Source: CAZPHI01 sp964586425 (GTDB lineage Bacteria > Bacillota > Clostridia > Lachnospirales > Lachnospiraceae). Taken from it: 31,312 bases of DNA. Positions 15,760 through 24,413 of the stretch are shown here, one piece after another; positions within the stretch are counted from its first letter, which is position 1, and each line of letters begins with the position of its first letter. A model generated the notes under the pieces. That model was not told the DNA's origin and made no database searches. It saw nothing but the letters and a program-made list of their open reading frames with translations. The stretch covers positions 1 to 31,312 of the forward strand of contig CAZPHI010000024.1 of NCBI GenBank assembly GCA_964586425.1, in the 5' to 3' direction. The translations under genes were made by a program, and so were the position numbers.

Positions 15760-15788
15760 ATTATATACTTTTCTTTACATGTTTTCAA
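15760..15788 (-). promoter_or_regulatory. Promoter for the carboxypeptidase gene
   Basis: On the minus strand, TTGAAA (15783-15788) and TATAAT (15760-15765) are separated by exactly 17 bp. The match to the vegetative sigma consensus is nearly perfect and the start codon lies about 75 bp downstream. Confidence 0.8.
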
Positions 15789-15858
15789 TTTATAAATAAT
15801 CCATAAAAAAATCTTACTTGTTTTTCTACAATATTAGATGAAATAATACAAAAAATAT

Positions 15859-15887
15859 TTGAATTACTAAGCATATTATTGTATAAT
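15859..15887 (+). promoter_or_regulatory. Promoter for the chemoreceptor gene
   Basis: TTGAAT (15859-15864) and TATAAT (15882-15887) are separated by 17 bp. The ATG of the chemoreceptor is about 118 bp downstream, leaving a fairly long AT-rich leader. The 319-bp intergenic stretch 15686-16004 holds this promoter and the divergent one at 15760-15788 and no gene that I can support. Confidence 0.75.
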
Positions 15888-16004
15888 TATTCTAATGAAT
15901 ACGTGGGAATAGTTTGATAGCATGAATGACTTTTTTAAAAATGTGCAGAGATTTGTATAAGGAAAGTTTATTTGCTAAGATAATTATTCAGAAAAGAGGT
16001 AAAG

Positions 16005-17465
16005 ATGACAAGTAAGCAATATGAGAGAGCGAACAGAGTTGTATTTCCTATAATGTTGGTTGTTATAGGATACATAATTATTTCATTGGTAGGCTTTGGC
16101 GTAAAGGATGGCTTCAAATTGCCAGCTATGTTTCAAATTCTAGTAGCAGTATTAGCATTAATAGCATGCATAGCATTATTTATCATTAAGAAAGATACTA
16201 AGCTATGTATGATTGTATTTATGTTGTGTGGTTCATTAGTATATGCAGCAGTAATGATTCTCGGTAATTCGAATCTTACATATGTGTATGCATTTCCTAT
16301 TTTATTTGCAGCAATGGCATATCTTAATATGAGACTAATTATATGCGGCAATATGGTTATAGTGTTATCTTATATAATTCATACAACTAAAATGATAATA
16401 ACAAAATCATTAACAATTGATGAAGGTGTTATAGCAGCAGTGGTTGTTATTTTAGTAGTGTTATCATCAATGATGATCTCAAGAGTTCTTCTTATGTTTG
16501 ACAAGGAGAATGTGGAAAGTATTTCTTTAGCAGCAGCTAAACAGAAAGAATCTAATGACACAATGGTAATGGTTGCTGACAATGTTATGAAGCATTTTGA
16601 AGCAGCAAAAGATATGATGGAAGTGCTCGGACAGTCTATTAGTACAAGTGACAGTTCGATGAAGGATATATCTGATAGCTCTGAGAATACGGCTGAAGCT
16701 ATTCAGAAGCAGGCTATGATGTGTGTTGATATTCAGCAAAGTACAGATGCAGCAAAGCAACATACTTCTGAGATGATAGAAGCATCTGGTATAGCAAAAC
16801 AGACCGTTATTGAGGGCGCTGAATTAGTGAAAGGACTGAAAGAACAGTCTGATAATGTTGAACAGGCTAGTAAGATTACAGTAGATGCTACAAAGAGAGT
16901 TAATGTCAAGGTTAATGAAGTAGAGAATATTGTTGGTGTAATTCTTTCTATATCAAGCCAGACTAATCTTCTTGCACTTAATGCATCGATAGAGGCAGCA
17001 AGAGCTGGTGAAGCAGGAAAGGGATTTGCAGTTGTAGCTGATGAGATTAGACAGCTGTCAGAGCAGACCAAGGATGCATCTAATAAGATTACTGAAATTA
17101 TAGGAGAACTTATTGATGATGTTAAGAGGGCAGCTGATAGTACAGAAAAATCAAGCGTTTCAATTAATCATCAGAATGAGATGATTGACATTACAAAGTC
17201 AAAATTCGATACAATTGAAGAAGAGGTTAATGAACTTACACGAGTAATTGTTGAGACTGAGAAGGTAATTAAAGATATCTTAGATTCTACTGGAGTTATA
17301 TCTGATAATATTACACAGCTGTCTGCAACTAGTGAAGAGGTTGCAGCTGCCACAACTGAAGGTGTTAAGATGACTGACGTGGCAGTAGATGAGATGGAAA
17401 AATTCAAAAAGGTGCTTGATGCAATATATTCAATTGCAAAAGATTTAAAGAATACAGCTAATTAA
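16005..17465 (+). CDS. Methyl-accepting chemotaxis protein with polytopic membrane N-terminus
   Basis: A 486-residue chemoreceptor starting after AAAAGAGG. Residues 1-165 contain about six hydrophobic helices and no sizeable extracellular sensor loop, so the signal may be sensed within or near the membrane. Residues ~175-486 form a long cytoplasmic coiled coil. The signalling tip is canonical: ISSQTNLLALNASIEAARAG (316-335) followed by EAGKGFAVVADEIRQLSEQT. This tip binds CheW and CheA. Glu/Gln pairs suitable for methylation can be seen on both arms. A strong housekeeping-type promoter lies upstream. No other chemotaxis or flagellar gene is in the window, so this is an orphan receptor. Its ligand is unknown. 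Confidence 0.92.
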   Translation: MTSKQYERANRVVFPIMLVVIGYIIISLVGFGVKDGFKLPAMFQILVAVLALIACIALFIIKKDTKLCMIVFMLCGSLVYAAVMILGNSNLTYVYAFPILFAAMAYLNMRLIICGNMVIVLSYIIHTTKMIITKSLTIDEGVIAAVVVILVVLSSMMISRVLLMFDKENVESISLAAAKQKESNDTMVMVADNVMKHFEAAKDMMEVLGQSISTSDSSMKDISDSSENTAEAIQKQAMMCVDIQQSTDAAKQHTSEMIEASGIAKQTVIEGAELVKGLKEQSDNVEQASKITVDATKRVNVKVNEVENIVGVILSISSQTNLLALNASIEAARAGEAGKGFAVVADEIRQLSEQTKDASNKITEIIGELIDDVKRAADSTEKSSVSINHQNEMIDITKSKFDTIEEEVNELTRVIVETEKVIKDILDSTGVISDNITQLSATSEEVAAATTEGVKMTDVAVDEMEKFKKVLDAIYSIAKDLKNTAN

Positions 17466-17467
17466 TG

Positions 17468-17651
17468 AATAACCGAGAGTGAAAAAAGATTTTTATTAAC
17501 ATTTATTCACAAAGTGTTCAAAAACTAAGCACAATTTAGACATATTCGAATGCTAATATACATATATCGAAAGCGAAAGAAACAAACAAACGGGTAAAGC
17601 TTTTGATATAAAATACTTTTTCATAAAAACTTTTTTCACTCTCCCCTTATT
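17468..17651 (+). ncRNA. Candidate structured RNA closed by a long inverted repeat
   Basis: Arms 17468-17496 and 17623-17651 pair through AATAA/TTATT, a perfect 14-bp stem GAGAGTGAAAAAAG/CTTTTTTCACTCTC, and TTTTTAT/ATAAAAA, with only small bulges. Inside, TCAAAA (17518-17523) can pair with TTTTGA (17601-17606), leaving internal loops of about 21 and 16 bases. An intrinsic terminator begins at 17652. A weak promoter (TTGCAA 17434-17439, 17 bp, GCTAAT 17457-17462) would start transcription near 17468. The length (184 nt) and rod-with-bubble outline recall 6S RNA, but I cannot confirm any family. It could instead be a chemoreceptor 3' UTR or a small inverted-repeat element. Confidence 0.35.
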
Positions 17652-17678
17652 GGAACCTTTGACCGAGGTTCCTTTTTT
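17652..17678 (+). terminator. Intrinsic terminator
   Basis: GGAACCT (17652-17658) pairs with AGGTTCC (17666-17672) around TTGACCG and is followed by TTTTTT. It ends transcription of the chemoreceptor gene or of the candidate RNA just before the rubrerythrin promoter. Confidence 0.92.
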
Positions 17679-17681
17679 ATG

Positions 17682-17710
17682 TGGAAAAGTATAGGGAAAT
17701 GTTGTATAAT
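17682..17710 (+). promoter_or_regulatory. Promoter for rubrerythrin
   Basis: TGGAAA (17682-17687), a 17-bp spacer and TATAAT (17705-17710) lie between the preceding terminator and the rubrerythrin ATG, which is about 40 bp downstream. No clear PerR-type operator dyad was seen. Confidence 0.65.
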
Positions 17711-17751
17711 TAATGATACATATAAACTAAAATGATTGGAGAAAGAATATT

Positions 17752-18291
17752 ATGGCAGATTTAAAAGGAACAAAAACAGAATCAAATTTGATGGCAGCAT
17801 TCGCTGGAGAATCAGAAGCAAGAAATAAGTATTCTTATTATGCCAGCAAGGCAAAAAAAGATGGATATGTTCAGATAGCTAACATATTCGAGGAAACAGC
17901 AGCTAATGAAAAAGAACATGCTAAATTATGGTTCAAACTTTTACATGGCGGAATTGCTTCAACGGCTGAAAACTTACTTGATGCAGCTAATGGCGAGAAT
18001 TATGAATGGACAGACATGTATGCAACATTCGCTAAGGAAGCAAGAGAAGAGGGATTTAATGAAATCGCTGATCTTTTTGAAGGTGTTGCAGCAATCGAAA
18101 AGGAACATGAAGAAAGATACAGAAAGCTCCTTGCGAGCGTTGAGGGTGACTTAGTTTTCTCAAAAGAAGGCGATGTAGTATGGCAGTGCTCTAACTGTGG
18201 TCATATATGCGTAGGTAAAAAAGCACCTGAGGTATGTCCTGTATGTGCTCATCCACAGAGCTACTTCCAGGTAAAAGCCGAAAATTATTGA
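17752..18291 (+). CDS. Rubrerythrin
   Basis: A 179-residue protein of standard rubrerythrin length. Residues 1-130 form the ferritin-like four-helix diiron domain, with E20 in AGESEARNKY and the two ExxH pairs E53/H56 (ANEKEH) and E116/H119 (AIEKEH) as metal ligands. Residues 140-175 form a C-terminal rubredoxin domain with Cys146/Cys149 and Cys162/Cys165 holding a single iron. Rubrerythrin reduces hydrogen peroxide in the cytoplasm of anaerobes, with electrons passed in through the rubredoxin site. All ligands look intact. It has its own promoter and lies between two terminator-bounded units, so it is probably monocistronic, or reads on into the foldase gene 86 bp downstream since no clear terminator lies between. 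Confidence 0.96.
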   Translation: MADLKGTKTESNLMAAFAGESEARNKYSYYASKAKKDGYVQIANIFEETAANEKEHAKLWFKLLHGGIASTAENLLDAANGENYEWTDMYATFAKEAREEGFNEIADLFEGVAAIEKEHEERYRKLLASVEGDLVFSKEGDVVWQCSNCGHICVGKKAPEVCPVCAHPQSYFQVKAENY

Positions 18292-18377
18292 AAAATATGT
18301 GAAAATACTTTCTTTTTTTACGAATATATCGTATTATTAGGGAATGTAGAAATATATAAAGGGAGGATGCACATTTA

Positions 18378-19631
18378 GTGCAGATACATATGGCAGACAA
18401 TAACAAGAAAAATGTCAGTGACAATGCTGACAACGGAAAAGTCATGACAAAATATGACAAAAAAATGCAGGCTCGTAGAGAGCAGGAAGCAAAAGATGCA
18501 AGGAATTCAAAGATGTTTAAAGGTTCATGCATTGCTATATGCGTATTGATTATTGCAGGTGTAGCTGGTTTCTTTGGATGGAGATACACAGATGCTCATG
18601 GTACATACGTAAAGGTTGGAGACTATAATGTTAACAAGATAGAATATGATTTCTATTATAACAGTTCAGTTAATAACTTTGTATCAACTTATTCACAGTA
18701 TCTTTCATATTTTGGACTTGATACAACTAAGGATTTTGCAGAACAGCAGTATACAGATGGAAAGACATGGGATGATTATTTTGCAGAGAGCGCAATAGGA
18801 ATGCTTAAACAAAGCAAAGCATTATGCGATGATGCAAAAGCTAATAACTGGGAATATGATGTAAACAGCGATTATAATACATATATTGATAGTATGAAAA
18901 CATCAGCTGAAAGTGCATCACAAAGTCTTAATTCATACATTAAGAAGACATTTGGTACATATGCATCAGAGGGCAGTATTAAGGAATATGTAAAAGAATA
19001 TCTTACTGCAACAGCATATTATGATAAATTATTAGCAGATAATGAACCAACAGACAGTGAAATTAAAACGTACTACGAAGAACATAAGAATGATTATGAT
19101 AATGTAGATTACAGAATGTATTCAATCGTATCTGGTTCGGATGATGAATCAGATCCTGATGCAGCAGTTGCTGAAGCACGTGCTAAAGCTAATACATTCG
19201 CTGCAGCTGCAACTTCAGAGGACGCATTCAAGAATCTGTGTGTTCAGTATTCAAGTGATGAAGATAAGTCAACATATACAGAAAAAGATGCATCACTTAT
19301 TACAGGAGCATCATATAGTTCACTTGATGCAGATTCAAAGACTTGGTTATATGATACAAACCGTGTTGCTGGTGACGTTACTGTTATTGAAGATGACGAA
19401 GAAGGGATATATTCAATATTCTATTTTGTTAAGAGATACTATGATTCAACTAATGATGATACTATTAAAGAATCAATTGAGTCATCAGCTGTTTCAGAAT
19501 ATATCGATAAATTAACAGAAAATTATTCTGTAGATGGATTAAATCATATTACTTATTTGAAGAATTCAACAACAGAAGAATCTTCATCAGCTGAAAGTTC
19601 ATCAGCATCTGAGAGCACTACAGCAAACTAA
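18378..19631 (+). CDS. Membrane-anchored SurA/PrsA-like foldase or peptidyl-prolyl isomerase homologue
   Basis: GTG 18378 is 11 bases from GGGAGG; an in-frame ATG at 18390 is also possible. The 417-residue protein has a charged cytoplasmic head (~1-50, Lys/Asp-rich), one membrane helix (~52-72, SCIAICVLIIAGVAGFFGWR) and a long extracytoplasmic part. Residues ~85-215 resemble the helical SurA N-domain (YNVNKIEYDFYY, then an all-helical stretch). Residues ~220-365 sit where a parvulin isomerase domain would be (PTDSEIKTYYEEHKNDYD, YRMYSIV, FKNLCVQYSSD), but the match is weak and catalytic activity is uncertain. The tail is Ser/Glu/Ala-rich. It probably helps exported proteins fold at the outer face of the membrane. 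Confidence 0.7.
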   Translation: MQIHMADNNKKNVSDNADNGKVMTKYDKKMQARREQEAKDARNSKMFKGSCIAICVLIIAGVAGFFGWRYTDAHGTYVKVGDYNVNKIEYDFYYNSSVNNFVSTYSQYLSYFGLDTTKDFAEQQYTDGKTWDDYFAESAIGMLKQSKALCDDAKANNWEYDVNSDYNTYIDSMKTSAESASQSLNSYIKKTFGTYASEGSIKEYVKEYLTATAYYDKLLADNEPTDSEIKTYYEEHKNDYDNVDYRMYSIVSGSDDESDPDAAVAEARAKANTFAAAATSEDAFKNLCVQYSSDEDKSTYTEKDASLITGASYSSLDADSKTWLYDTNRVAGDVTVIEDDEEGIYSIFYFVKRYYDSTNDDTIKESIESSAVSEYIDKLTENYSVDGLNHITYLKNSTTEESSSAESSSASESTTAN

Positions 19632-19650
19632 TATAATATACACTATTTTT

Positions 19651-19683
19651 AAATCTCTGGCCTTAACTGGTCGGAGATTTTTT
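19651..19683 (+). terminator. Intrinsic terminator after the foldase gene
   Basis: AAATCTCTGGCC pairs with GGTCGGAGATTT around TTAACT, with one mismatch, and is followed by TTT. It ends the preceding gene. Confidence 0.88.
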
Positions 19684-19685
19684 GA

Positions 19686-19714
19686 TTGTAAATAAAGACA
19701 AAATTTGATAAAAT
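19686..19714 (+). promoter_or_regulatory. Promoter for the GGDEF gene
   Basis: TTGTAA (19686-19691), a 17-bp spacer and TAAAAT (19709-19714) lie right after the terminator and about 52 bp before the chosen ATG. Confidence 0.55.
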
Positions 19715-19765
19715 AGAAATAGTATTTGTAGGTAACTTGTGGTGACTTTTACAGGAGTGATAAGA

Positions 19766-21538
19766 ATGATATCAAATGAGATAAATATGCAACTTAATCC
19801 TGATATACCTAGTGGAGTTTTTACTGAAGAAATGAGTGTTAAATATGCTGATTTAAAGATGATTGACATACTTTCTGACAGAGATTCATTATATAGAATT
19901 ATACCCCAGCAGGATATAAAATTAATAGGTGATATTGTATCAGCATTGAAAGTGGACGAACAGGAGATGATTCCTGTAAGGATAATAGATGAAAATCATA
20001 ATATTCGTGCAGTTTATATGAGTATACAGAGATCAGATAAACTGAAAGGAATCTTTGTAGAATTATATGATATAAAAGAGTTATACGATAATAAACATGA
20101 AATTATGAATCAATATAGGAATATACGAGCAATGATGGAGATAACAAATCAAGTGTTGTTTCAGTATAATCATAATATTGATGAGTTCTCATTGTATACA
20201 ATTAATGATGAGCAGAATATAGTATATTGTAAGGGAAAATTAGAAGGCTGTATATCGTATTTTATGGATAAAAATTCAATATATAAGTCTACACTTGATG
20301 ATTTTAATAGCTTCATAGAGTTAGTACAGAATGGGGCTGAGATTATAGATGCTCGTTTCAAAACCAATATGCTTATGCATAAGTTGTCTATGGAGAACGT
20401 TCATGCGAAGGGAATGACTTACACAGATCCTAATGGAATAAAGTGGTCTGTTGGTGTATGGGATATATACACGGATGAATCAGATAATAAAAAAAATTAT
20501 ATAATTGATAAGTATCTTAAGGATCCACTTACAGGTTTAATTAATAAGAAAGAGATGACAGAGATTGCTCAGGATCACATTAAGTCAAGATTAGCTAAAA
20601 CATTTGCACTATTGATTATAGATATTGATGATTTCAAAAACATTAATGATACATATGGGCATATGATTGGGGACGAAGTGCTAAAAGCATTCGCACAGGT
20701 ATTATTATCTCAGTTTAATGAAAAGGGAATAGCTGGTCGAATTGGCGGCGATGAATTTATGGTAATCGTTGAGAATTACGATGGTATTGATGAATTGAAA
20801 GATTTCTTATATGGTGTTCACTATAATGCGAATTTTATACTTACGGAGAGGATTCCTGAGATGGCGGTTACATGTACAATAGGAATATCACAGATGTATA
20901 AAGATGCAGATAATTATAATGATTTGTTTATGACAGCGGATAAGGCTTTATATAGAGGCAAGATAAAAGGTAAGAATTGTTTTATTATCTATGATAAGGA
21001 TAAGCATGGAGCAATTCCTTGTGGTTACGACAATCGTAGTGCAATAATGACAGATGAGGTTGAAAAGCCTTCAATTACTGCAAGGGAACTTGCTAGTATA
21101 TCACAGAAAGTTGTTTTGAATGGTATGACGTCAGTTGATGAACTCTTTGTTGCTATGGCGGATTATTTTTCACTAGAACGTATAGATATTAATTACGGCT
21201 CAGATTTACGATGTGTATATCAATACAATCCTAAGCAATATCCAGACATTGATGTAAGTATATTGAAGGATAATGAATGTAAGATGAAATTCAATGAGAA
21301 CGGATTGATATACTCAAATAATGTAGCAGAATATGAATATGCTGCGCCACAGGTATTCAAGATGTATGATGATGCCAAGATATTCTCAGTATTACAGTAT
21401 GTAATAGATAATGAGAATGGTGATATTTTGGGAGTGATAACTTATTCGAGATGTAATCTGAAAAGTGTAAAATTTGCGAAACATACACCACTGCTTCTCA
21501 TGATAAGTAGTATATTAGAGACAAAACTAAGATATTAG
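19766..21538 (+). CDS. Diguanylate cyclase with PAS-like N-terminus and C-terminal GAF-like region
   Basis: ATG 19766 is nine bases after AGGAG (19752-19756); GTG codons at 19739 and 19742 lack a ribosome site. The 590-residue soluble protein has about 240 N-terminal residues that look like two PAS-type modules (VRIIDENHNIRAVYMSIQR, then ITNQVLFQYNHNIDEFSLYT). A GGDEF domain follows (~251-415) with DPLTGLINK, IIDIDDFKNIND and GGDEF at 327-331, so it is likely active. The inhibitory RxxD site is absent: N-E-K-G takes its place. The last ~150 residues resemble a GAF-type sensor domain. The same layout recurs in Firmicute signalling proteins. Ligands are unknown. Confidence 0.85.
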   Translation: MISNEINMQLNPDIPSGVFTEEMSVKYADLKMIDILSDRDSLYRIIPQQDIKLIGDIVSALKVDEQEMIPVRIIDENHNIRAVYMSIQRSDKLKGIFVELYDIKELYDNKHEIMNQYRNIRAMMEITNQVLFQYNHNIDEFSLYTINDEQNIVYCKGKLEGCISYFMDKNSIYKSTLDDFNSFIELVQNGAEIIDARFKTNMLMHKLSMENVHAKGMTYTDPNGIKWSVGVWDIYTDESDNKKNYIIDKYLKDPLTGLINKKEMTEIAQDHIKSRLAKTFALLIIDIDDFKNINDTYGHMIGDEVLKAFAQVLLSQFNEKGIAGRIGGDEFMVIVENYDGIDELKDFLYGVHYNANFILTERIPEMAVTCTIGISQMYKDADNYNDLFMTADKALYRGKIKGKNCFIIYDKDKHGAIPCGYDNRSAIMTDEVEKPSITARELASISQKVVLNGMTSVDELFVAMADYFSLERIDINYGSDLRCVYQYNPKQYPDIDVSILKDNECKMKFNENGLIYSNNVAEYEYAAPQVFKMYDDAKIFSVLQYVIDNENGDILGVITYSRCNLKSVKFAKHTPLLLMISSILETKLRY

Positions 21539-21566
21539 AGAATATAATTTGATTAGAGGAAAAATA

Positions 21567-22922
21567 ATGAGTATAAAATATGGGGAAGCTGGAGTAATAT
21601 CAAGAATGCTTAAAAATGTTGACTGTAAAAAGTTGGAAACAGCTTCAATTATTGTACTATGTGCATTATGTGCAATCCTGCCTTTTAAGATGTTTGTAAT
21701 TATAATACTGGATAGCTGGTATGAATTTGCATATGTGTCTATACAATACATTGTTATGACTGCGGCACTTGTAGTTATGGGTATCTACCTAGGCAATAAG
21801 GCAGTCAATATTGAAAAAGGACAGTTTGTGAAAACTGTGCTTAGCACATTAAAAAGTAAAAGATTCATTATATATATGATTCTTTTTATGATATTAATGG
21901 GGATTTCTGTTATTACAGCAATTGACAGGGATTTAGCATTGTTTGGTTCTCTTAGGAGAAGTGAAGGGTTTGTAGGACGTTTTTTGTATATATGTGTATT
22001 TGGATGTGCATATATAATTAAGGATTCAACAAAGAAAAGAATTGTTTTAAAAACATTAGCAATAAGTGCAACTATAATATGTTTTGTGACGTTTATACAG
22101 CAGAATCCAGGCTTTACTGAATTGATAGGATTAAAAAATAATGCTGTTAATGCTGATCTACAGGATAGGGCAAGCGTATTCTGTTATTTTAATCATTACG
22201 GGTATTATCTGTGTATGGTAATTGTAGTGTGCGCAGGAGTGATGGTTACGGCTAAGCGTAAGCTTGAATTTGCAGCATATTCTGTAATGCTTTTTATCAA
22301 CATGTGGTCATTGATAATCAATGATTCATTTGGACCTTTATTAGCTACAATAGTAGGAATTATAGCCTTACCCGTACTTTTGGGTATGAATAAAAAGGGC
22401 AGCATTATTAAGAGAGTGATTCCGATTATATTATTAATTGTTGTTTGTGTATTATTTGGTGGTACAAAATTATTACATGAATTCCTGACATTCGGAAGTG
22501 ATATTGTGAATGTAGCAGAAAATAATGAGTATGCGGATAGTGCTGGAACAGGTCGCTGGACATTGTGGAAGAAAACGGCGGAATTTATTGCTGACAGACC
22601 AGTAGTTGGATATGGAGAAGATTGTATAACTGAATTATATACTCAACATGGGTATCCACAGCAAAGACCAGCGAATGAGTTCTTACAATATGCGGTATTC
22701 TCGGGAATTCCAGTAATGATTATGTATATAGCATTATTAATTAATATATTTATTGATAGGATTAAGAACATTAAAAAACTTGATGAGATAACGGTTATAG
22801 CGGGAGCAGCAGTTGTAGCTTATTTGGTATCATCATGTTTTGGTAATACAATGTATTATTCAACGGTATATTTCTTTATGCTGTTGGGGATGGCTGCCTG
22901 CAATGTTAAGAAAAATGTATAG
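21567..22922 (+). CDS. O-antigen ligase/polymerase-like membrane protein (Wzy_C)
   Basis: ATG 21567, six bases after AGAGGA, gives 451 residues; an upstream TTG at 21549 precedes that site. About ten to twelve hydrophobic helices span the protein. The large outer loop (~residues 310-375) holds ADSAGTGRWTLWKKTAEFI and RPVVGYGEDC, the signature of the O-antigen ligase superfamily (R/H-containing periplasmic loop), including NEFLQYAVFSGIPVM. These enzymes join lipid-linked glycans to an acceptor or to each other. In a Gram-positive host the acceptor could be a surface polysaccharide or a protein. No other glycan-synthesis gene lies next to it. It follows the GGDEF gene by 28 bp and may share its transcript. 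Confidence 0.82.
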   Translation: MSIKYGEAGVISRMLKNVDCKKLETASIIVLCALCAILPFKMFVIIILDSWYEFAYVSIQYIVMTAALVVMGIYLGNKAVNIEKGQFVKTVLSTLKSKRFIIYMILFMILMGISVITAIDRDLALFGSLRRSEGFVGRFLYICVFGCAYIIKDSTKKRIVLKTLAISATIICFVTFIQQNPGFTELIGLKNNAVNADLQDRASVFCYFNHYGYYLCMVIVVCAGVMVTAKRKLEFAAYSVMLFINMWSLIINDSFGPLLATIVGIIALPVLLGMNKKGSIIKRVIPIILLIVVCVLFGGTKLLHEFLTFGSDIVNVAENNEYADSAGTGRWTLWKKTAEFIADRPVVGYGEDCITELYTQHGYPQQRPANEFLQYAVFSGIPVMIMYIALLINIFIDRIKNIKKLDEITVIAGAAVVAYLVSSCFGNTMYYSTVYFFMLLGMAACNVKKNV

Positions 22923-22945
22923 AACACTATAGGATGGAGGATATT

Positions 22946-24394
22946 ATGTTAACAGATGACGCAACAATTCTAAAGATTAAACATGAAGTATTATATGAAG
23001 TAGCGAAGATGGCTTATGCCGGAACATTTGAAGAGGAAAAAGATCTCCTTCCATATAAGATGATTCCAGGACCAAAGGCTAATTTTAGATGCTGTATATA
23101 TAAAGAACGAGAAATTATAAGACAGAGGGTACGACTTGCTGAAGGCAAATGCCCAAGTGATAAAAATAGTGCTAATATTGTTCAGGTTGTAAGTGCAGCC
23201 TGCGAAGACTGTCCTATTTCTCGTTATGTAGTTACTGACAATTGTCAAAAATGTATGGCTAAAAGCTGTCAGCAGGCCTGCAAATTTGGTGCAATTACAA
23301 TGGGACGTGACAGGTCATATATTGACCCAGCCAAATGCAAGGAATGTGGTAAATGTTCAGAAGCCTGTCCATACAATGCTATTGCGGACCTTGTACGTCC
23401 ATGTAAAAGAAGCTGCCCTGTTGGTGCGATTACACATGATGAGAATGGTATTACAGTAATTGATGAAAATAAATGCATACAATGCGGTCAATGTATACAT
23501 AGCTGTCCATTTGGCGCTATAGGTTCTAAGACATCTATAGTTGACATTATTGACGATATCAGGGCTGAAAAAAAAGTATATGCAATGATAGCACCTGCAG
23601 CAGAAGGCCAGTTTGGGGCAGATATAACTATGGCAAGCTGGAAAAATGCTTTGAAAAAAATCGGTTTTGCAGATTTGATTGAAGTAGGACTTGGCGGTGA
23701 TATGACAGCTGCATCTGAGGCTGAGGAGTGGGCAGAAGCATACAAAGAAGGTAAAAAGATGACAACTTCATGTTGTCCAGCCTTTGTCAATATGATTAAA
23801 AAGCATTTTCCAGAGCTTATTGAGAATATATCAACAACAGTCAGCCCAATGTGTGCAGTGTCAAGAATGATTAAGGCAAAAGAACCTGGAGCGGTGACAG
23901 TATTCATCGGACCTTGTATTGCTAAAAAAGCAGAGACTGCTGATAAATCAATAGAAGGCAATGCTGATTATGCATTAACATTTGGTGAAATCAGAGCAAT
24001 GATGAGAGCAAAATCGGTAGAACTTGAGCCGGCAGCTAATAGTACACAGGAAGCAAGCGTATTTGGAAAGAGATTTGGTAATAGTGGTGGAGTTACAGAT
24101 GCTGTTCTTAAATCACTTAAGGAAGCTGATGAAGAACTTGATTTATGTGTCGCAAAGTGCAGTGGAGCTGCAGAATGCAAGAAAGCACTTACACTATTAA
24201 AATTCGGTAAGCTTCCAGAAGATTTTATAGAAGGTATGGCATGTGAAGGCGGCTGTGTTGGTGGCCCTAGCAGACACAAAGGACCAGTTGAAACAAAGAA
24301 ATTCAGAGATACACTGATAGGTCAGGCTGATGACAGAGGTGTACATGAGAATCTTAAGATGCAGGGTGCAACTGATGTTAAAATGCATAGATAA
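22946..24394 (+). CDS. Monomeric [FeFe]-hydrogenase, group B type
   Basis: ATG 22946, five bases after GGAGG, gives 482 residues; an ATG 12 bases upstream overlaps that site. The N-terminal half carries ferredoxin-type Cys clusters (CQKCMAKSC, CKECGKCSEAC, CIQCGQCIHSC and a further CKRSC) for three or four [4Fe-4S] centres. The H-cluster domain has TSCCPAF (274-280), GPCIAKK (322-328) and MACEGGC (431-437). Group A enzymes usually have TSCCPxW, MPCxxKxxE and a longer third motif; the forms here match the less studied group B. The likely reaction is H2 formation from, or reduction of, ferredoxin in the cytoplasm. No HydE, F or G maturase lies in the window. It sits 23 bp after the ligase-like gene. 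Confidence 0.9.
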   Translation: MLTDDATILKIKHEVLYEVAKMAYAGTFEEEKDLLPYKMIPGPKANFRCCIYKEREIIRQRVRLAEGKCPSDKNSANIVQVVSAACEDCPISRYVVTDNCQKCMAKSCQQACKFGAITMGRDRSYIDPAKCKECGKCSEACPYNAIADLVRPCKRSCPVGAITHDENGITVIDENKCIQCGQCIHSCPFGAIGSKTSIVDIIDDIRAEKKVYAMIAPAAEGQFGADITMASWKNALKKIGFADLIEVGLGGDMTAASEAEEWAEAYKEGKKMTTSCCPAFVNMIKKHFPELIENISTTVSPMCAVSRMIKAKEPGAVTVFIGPCIAKKAETADKSIEGNADYALTFGEIRAMMRAKSVELEPAANSTQEASVFGKRFGNSGGVTDAVLKSLKEADEELDLCVAKCSGAAECKKALTLLKFGKLPEDFIEGMACEGGCVGGPSRHKGPVETKKFRDTLIGQADDRGVHENLKMQGATDVKMHR

Positions 24395-24413
24395 TTGAAA
24401 AGAAGGAGCTCCA

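Noticed and set aside
15900..15990. Very short frames in the chemoreceptor leader
   Set aside because: Frames of 5-12 codons without a convincing ribosome site; expected by chance.
17468..17651. Small inverted-repeat transposable element (MITE)
   Set aside because: The arms could serve as terminal repeats, but no target-site duplication is visible at the flanks, and the adjoining terminator and promoter fit an RNA better.
23488..24279. Two long minus-strand open frames opposite the hydrogenase gene
   Set aside because: Antisense shadows caused by codon bias; the sense frame has all H-cluster and ferredoxin motifs, the antisense frames have no recognisable domain.
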